Source of the DNA: Lewinellaceae bacterium
GTDB lineage: Bacteria > Bacteroidota > Bacteroidia > Chitinophagales > Saprospiraceae
Direction: 5' to 3'
Assembly: GCA_020636045.1 (NCBI GenBank)
Contig: JACJYP010000005.1
Location: forward strand, 310,001 to 374,000
DNA: 64,000 nucleotides
The notes beneath the pieces were generated by a model. It searched no databases, was not told the DNA's origin, and worked only from the letters and a program-made list of their open reading frames with translations. Made by a program: the position numbers and the translations under genes. Shown piece by piece: positions 61,068 through 64,000 of this stretch (position 1 is the first letter of the stretch; every line of letters begins with the position of its first letter).

Positions 61068-61107
61068 GAAAACTGGGATAAAAAAAGGGCTGGTGCCAAA
61101 ACGGCCG

Positions 61108-61142
61108 CAAAAGTAGGCATCCGGGAGCAGTTTAACCTCAAA
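61108..61142 (-). promoter_or_regulatory. Candidate promoter of prfC
   Basis: On the minus strand, TTTG (plus 61139-61142) is followed, 23 bases later, by TACTTTTG (plus 61108-61115), an exact TAnnTTTG match. The spacing is at the upper limit. It lies about 40 bases before the ATG. Confidence 0.45.
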
Positions 61143-61236
61143 ATTTTACATATTGTGCCAGGCAAAGCAGCGTCCGTATCCGCTTGCCGGTCTACCCCGG
61201 ACACTCTGTAAAATTTACTTTACTTTAGCCGGCGCT

Positions 61237-63387
61237 ATGAACCGTCTCGCCTTTTGCCTTTATTTTCTCCTTTTTACCACTTCTGTACGCCTCTCTGCCA
61301 CCCATATCGTCGGGGGCGAACTGACCTATAAATGCCTGGGCAACGACACCGTAGAGGTAACCCTGACCGTTTTCCGCGATTGCTATACCGGCGTGCCCTG
61401 GTTCGACGACCCGGCGGCTATCGGTATTTATGACAATAACTGGATACTTCAAAGCGTGCTCGTGCTTCCGCTGGATTCTATGGCCAATGATACCCTGCCC
61501 ATTATACTCAGCAACCCCTGCCTGACCGTGCCTCCGGATGTTTGCGCGCACGGTACGCGATATGTTGCCAAGGCATATCTGCCCCCCATACCCGGTGGCT
61601 ATCATATTGTGTATCAGCGGTGTTGCCGCAACGAACTGATACGCAATATCGTTAACCCGCTGGCCACCGGCATCACCATCATCTCCACGGTCACGGAAGA
61701 AGCGCTTTTAGCTTGCAACAATAGCGCTGTATTCAATCAATGGCCGCCGGTCGCCATCTGTGTGCACGAACCGATCGACTTCGACCACTCGGCCACGGAC
61801 CCGGACGGCGATTCACTTGTTTACAAACTTTGCACCCCGCTGCACGGGGCGACCATGCAGTTCCCCATGCCCCAGCCGCCCAATAAAGGCCCTTATCAGG
61901 AAGTCGTCTGGCTTGATCCCCCTTACAATCTGGACAATGTGCTCGGCGGCGACCCGCTGACGATCGACCCTGCGACCGGATTTTTGACCGGCATTCCGGA
62001 TATGATCGGGAATTTTGTCGTAGGCATCTGTGTAGAAGAATACCGGGATGGGCAATTGCTATCGATCACGCGGCGCGATTTTCAGTACAATGTCGCCGAT
62101 TGCGGCCGCCCCTACGCGGCGTTTTTTGTGCCGGAAGTCATTTGCGATACCCTTTCGGTAAAATTCCTGAATGAAAGCCTGCAGACGAACGATTATCTAT
62201 GGTATTTCGATTGGGAAGGCGACACGACCAAAACCTCGGGCGTGTATTCGCCCACTTATATGTTCCCCGATACGGGCTACTACACCATTGTCCTGATCTC
62301 CGAACCCGACGACCCTTGCCGCGATACGGCATTTCAGACCATTCATCTGACTCAATCCTACATCGACGCCGAGTTGGCATTCCAGTTTCCCGAGTGCGAC
62401 AACGACGGCCTGATCGTGCAGGCCACCGACCTGAGTGTGGATCCGACTTTCGGGATCGTCGCCTGGCAATGGGTGTTGAAAGGCCCCGGAGGGGGAGCGC
62501 TGGCACAATCAGACCAGCAAAACCCGACCTTTACCGTTATAGATCCCGGCGATTATACGCTGGAACTGACGACTACATCCGGGAACGGCTGCACCGAAAC
62601 CGTGACGCTGCCGTTTAACGCGCCGATACCGCCGCTGAATATTTTCAAGGACAGTCTGCTGATCTGTATCGGAGACACGATAGCGCTGTTGAACGGCGCC
62701 GACCCTTCGTTCAACTATCAATGGTCGCCGTCGACCGCCCTTTCCAGCGACACGGCCCCGAACCCGCTGGCATTTCCGGCAGCCACAACAACCTATATGG
62801 TTACCATCACCGGCAACGGCCCATGTGTGATCCAGAAAGAGGTCAAGTTAAAAGTGGTGGATACGAATACCCTGACTGCATCCGCTGTGCCTTCCATTGT
62901 GCTGCCCGGCGGGCAGTCGCAATTGTCGGCTTTTGCGCCGGGAGCCATTTCATACTCATGGCAGCCGCCGACGTTTTTATCACAACCGGATATCCCGAAC
63001 CCGGTGTCTACGCCCACTTTAACGACTGAATATGTCGTTAAAGCGCGCCTGCCAGGGGGATGCGTGGCCCTGGATACCGTAAGAGTGGAGGTCAGGGAGG
63101 TGTTGTGCGATGAACCCTATGTGTTTTTCCCCACCGGTTTTTCGCCGAATGGAGACGGGGAGAACGACAAACTGAAACTGGAAAGCCTGCTGCCGGCCGA
63201 AGTGTACTGGGTGATCTATAACCGCTGGGGGCAAAAACTGTTCGAGGCAAACTCGCTGGACGATGCCTGGGACGGCACTTACAACGGTGAAGCGCAACCC
63301 GCAGAAACGTACGGGTACTACCTGCGGGTATTTTGCCAGGGGGGCGGGAAAATAGAAAAACAGGGAAACGTCACCTTGTTACGATGA
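61237..63387 (+). CDS. Gliding-motility-associated T9SS type B cargo with PKD domains
   Basis: The protein is 716 residues long from the ATG at 61237. After a signal peptide comes the THIVGGELTYKCLGN segment, followed by VFRDCYTGVP, a combination often seen in Bacteroidota surface proteins. The middle contains PKD-type beta-sandwiches (SPTYMFPDTGYYTIVLIS, NPTFTVIDPGDYTLEL). The C-terminal 90 residues are a type B sorting tail with FPTGFSPNGDGENDKL and YNRWGQKLFE. It is exported and probably bound to the outside. Role in motility is suggested only by the tail's name. Confidence 0.85.
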   Translation: MNRLAFCLYFLLFTTSVRLSATHIVGGELTYKCLGNDTVEVTLTVFRDCYTGVPWFDDPAAIGIYDNNWILQSVLVLPLDSMANDTLPIILSNPCLTVPPDVCAHGTRYVAKAYLPPIPGGYHIVYQRCCRNELIRNIVNPLATGITIISTVTEEALLACNNSAVFNQWPPVAICVHEPIDFDHSATDPDGDSLVYKLCTPLHGATMQFPMPQPPNKGPYQEVVWLDPPYNLDNVLGGDPLTIDPATGFLTGIPDMIGNFVVGICVEEYRDGQLLSITRRDFQYNVADCGRPYAAFFVPEVICDTLSVKFLNESLQTNDYLWYFDWEGDTTKTSGVYSPTYMFPDTGYYTIVLISEPDDPCRDTAFQTIHLTQSYIDAELAFQFPECDNDGLIVQATDLSVDPTFGIVAWQWVLKGPGGGALAQSDQQNPTFTVIDPGDYTLELTTTSGNGCTETVTLPFNAPIPPLNIFKDSLLICIGDTIALLNGADPSFNYQWSPSTALSSDTAPNPLAFPAATTTYMVTITGNGPCVIQKEVKLKVVDTNTLTASAVPSIVLPGGQSQLSAFAPGAISYSWQPPTFLSQPDIPNPVSTPTLTTEYVVKARLPGGCVALDTVRVEVREVLCDEPYVFFPTGFSPNGDGENDKLKLESLLPAEVYWVIYNRWGQKLFEANSLDDAWDGTYNGEAQPAETYGYYLRVFCQGGGKIEKQGNVTLLR

Positions 63388-63393
63388 AATAAC

Positions 63394-63852
63394 TCAGAAC
63401 AGTTTTTTCTCGAGCACGATCTGCAGATCGCTGCCTGCTTTTTCAACCGTGCCTGTGATCTCAAAGCCGCACCGCAGGTTGAGCAGGAGCATGTTTTTCC
63501 AGCGGTTGTAGGTTTTGGTCCTGACGACCCGGTAATCATGTATTTTGCACCATTCATGCTGGCGTTCCATCAGCATGCGCGCGATGCCATGCTTCCGGTA
63601 TGTCGCTCTTACACCACCGATCCAGCTATAGAAAACGCCCTCCTCCAGTCTGTATCCAACTTTAAAACCTGCTAATGCGCCTTCCACCTGTGCGAACAGG
63701 ATCAGCAGGTCTTCCGCGTTTTGCATGCGCAGGTGGAACTTTTCCTCGTCGATTATGCCGAATATCTCACGGTAAATGGATAACACCGATTCCGTGGCAT
63801 ATGCATCAGGCCGGCCGTGAAGGACGGCAATTTCTGTTGTGAAACCCGGCAT
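63394..63852 (-). CDS. GNAT family acetyltransferase
   Basis: The protein is 152 residues long. The acetyl-CoA site resembles GGVRATYRKHGIARMLM (the R/Q-x-x-G-x-G/A pattern). The beta-strand before it, EGVFYSWIGG, and the later YNRWKNMLLLNLRCGFE fit the fold. The acceptor is unknown. It is convergent with the preceding T9SS gene (stops 6 bases apart) and starts 12 bases after the next gene's stop. Confidence 0.8.
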   Translation of the reverse strand: MPGFTTEIAVLHGRPDAYATESVLSIYREIFGIIDEEKFHLRMQNAEDLLILFAQVEGALAGFKVGYRLEEGVFYSWIGGVRATYRKHGIARMLMERQHEWCKIHDYRVVRTKTYNRWKNMLLLNLRCGFEITGTVEKAGSDLQIVLEKKLF

Positions 63853-63864
63853 GGCAAAAAAGTA

Positions 63865-64000
63865 TCACCTGATCAGGGTGGCGTATCCTTTAAACTCAAA
63901 GGGTTCCCCACGCGGCCCCGTAAACGATACGAGATATACATATACGCCAGCCGGCGACATGCCGCCTGTGTTTTGTGCGCGGCCGTTCCACTCGTCATTC
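63865..64000 (-). CDS. T9SS type B cargo, C-terminal end only (cut by window edge)
   Basis: Reading from the right edge, the minus strand gives 44 codons ending at 63865-63867. The sequence has EWNGRAQNTGGMSPAGVYVY and, at the end, GYATLIR, the closing pattern of type B gliding-motility tails (a WNG near an A-G-V-Y-V-Y strand, then a final LIR). The gene begins outside the window, so nothing can be said of its main part. It lies 12 bases before the GNAT gene in the same direction. Confidence 0.7.
   Translation of the reverse strand, partial: NDEWNGRAQNTGGMSPAGVYVYLVSFTGPRGEPFEFKGYATLIR

Noticed and set aside
59916..61211. A plus-strand open frame of about 431 codons across prfC
   Set aside because: It is antisense to prfC, whose GTPase motifs are clear. 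Long antisense frames are common at this GC content.
1..64000. CRISPR arrays, insertion sequences, tRNA or rRNA genes
   Set aside because: No regularly spaced repeats, transposase motifs or cloverleaf-like sequences were noticed by eye; a tRNAscan-SE and CRISPR search would be decisive.

Overview
The window reads as a chromosomal segment of a Bacteroidota bacterium, most likely of the Saprospirales (Lewinella/Haliscomenobacter-like). This rests on four signs seen in the sequence. There are type IX secretion (T9SS) sorting tails of both the type A form and the gliding-motility-associated type B form. There are promoter elements of the Bacteroidota pattern TTTG...TAnnTTTG. The nuo operon carries a short NuoG without the molybdopterin region, and SecD and SecF are fused. 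Genus-level placement is inference. GC looks to be in the mid-50s by eye. No tRNA, rRNA, CRISPR array, insertion sequence or prophage was seen.

Layout. 1-816 is the tail of an MFS transporter. 828-6140 is a minus-strand run of five genes: DUF6340 lipoprotein, membrane protein with an acidic repeat, multipass membrane protein, TraB/GumN protein, WbqC-like protein. 6267-12785 is a plus-strand run of metabolic and housekeeping genes: lycopene cyclase, coaE, rpmE2, GlmU-like protein, purM-like gene, TPR lipoprotein, GluQRS-like protein. 12818-13993 is an SH3-type lipoprotein. 14110-30138 is a complete minus-strand nuo (complex I) operon. It is interrupted by six non-nuo genes: a DUF2750 protein between nuoE and nuoF, an MntA/HepT toxin-antitoxin pair between nuoF and nuoG, a GT39-type glycosyltransferase between nuoL and nuoM, and a small membrane protein plus an S4 RNA-binding protein between nuoM and nuoN.

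30516-38421 holds a lipoprotein, a strongly structured non-coding stretch with a duplicated 17-mer and a terminator, then panB, mltG, an SDR without the usual catalytic tyrosine, a hydrolase, an OmpA-family protein and fmt. 38947-46436 holds galE followed by a glycerol-use cluster, glpD - small coiled-coil protein - glpF - 314-residue unknown - glpK, and then rlmK. 46461-53954 holds a Spy-like protein, psd, asd, a coiled-coil protein ending in 34-residue repeats, and secDF. 54097-64000 is rich in secreted proteins: a large BNR-propeller T9SS cargo, pirin, a glutathione peroxidase, a dockerin-like T9SS cargo, prfC, a PKD/gliding-motility cargo, a GNAT acetyltransferase and a truncated T9SS type B cargo at the right edge.

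The two points most worth a second look are the MntA/HepT module sitting inside the complex I operon, and the roughly 240-nt structured RNA candidate upstream of panB. Next are the unknown 314-residue protein in the glycerol cluster, which has weak class II synthetase-like features, and the 34-residue tandem repeat at the end of the coiled-coil protein after asd.
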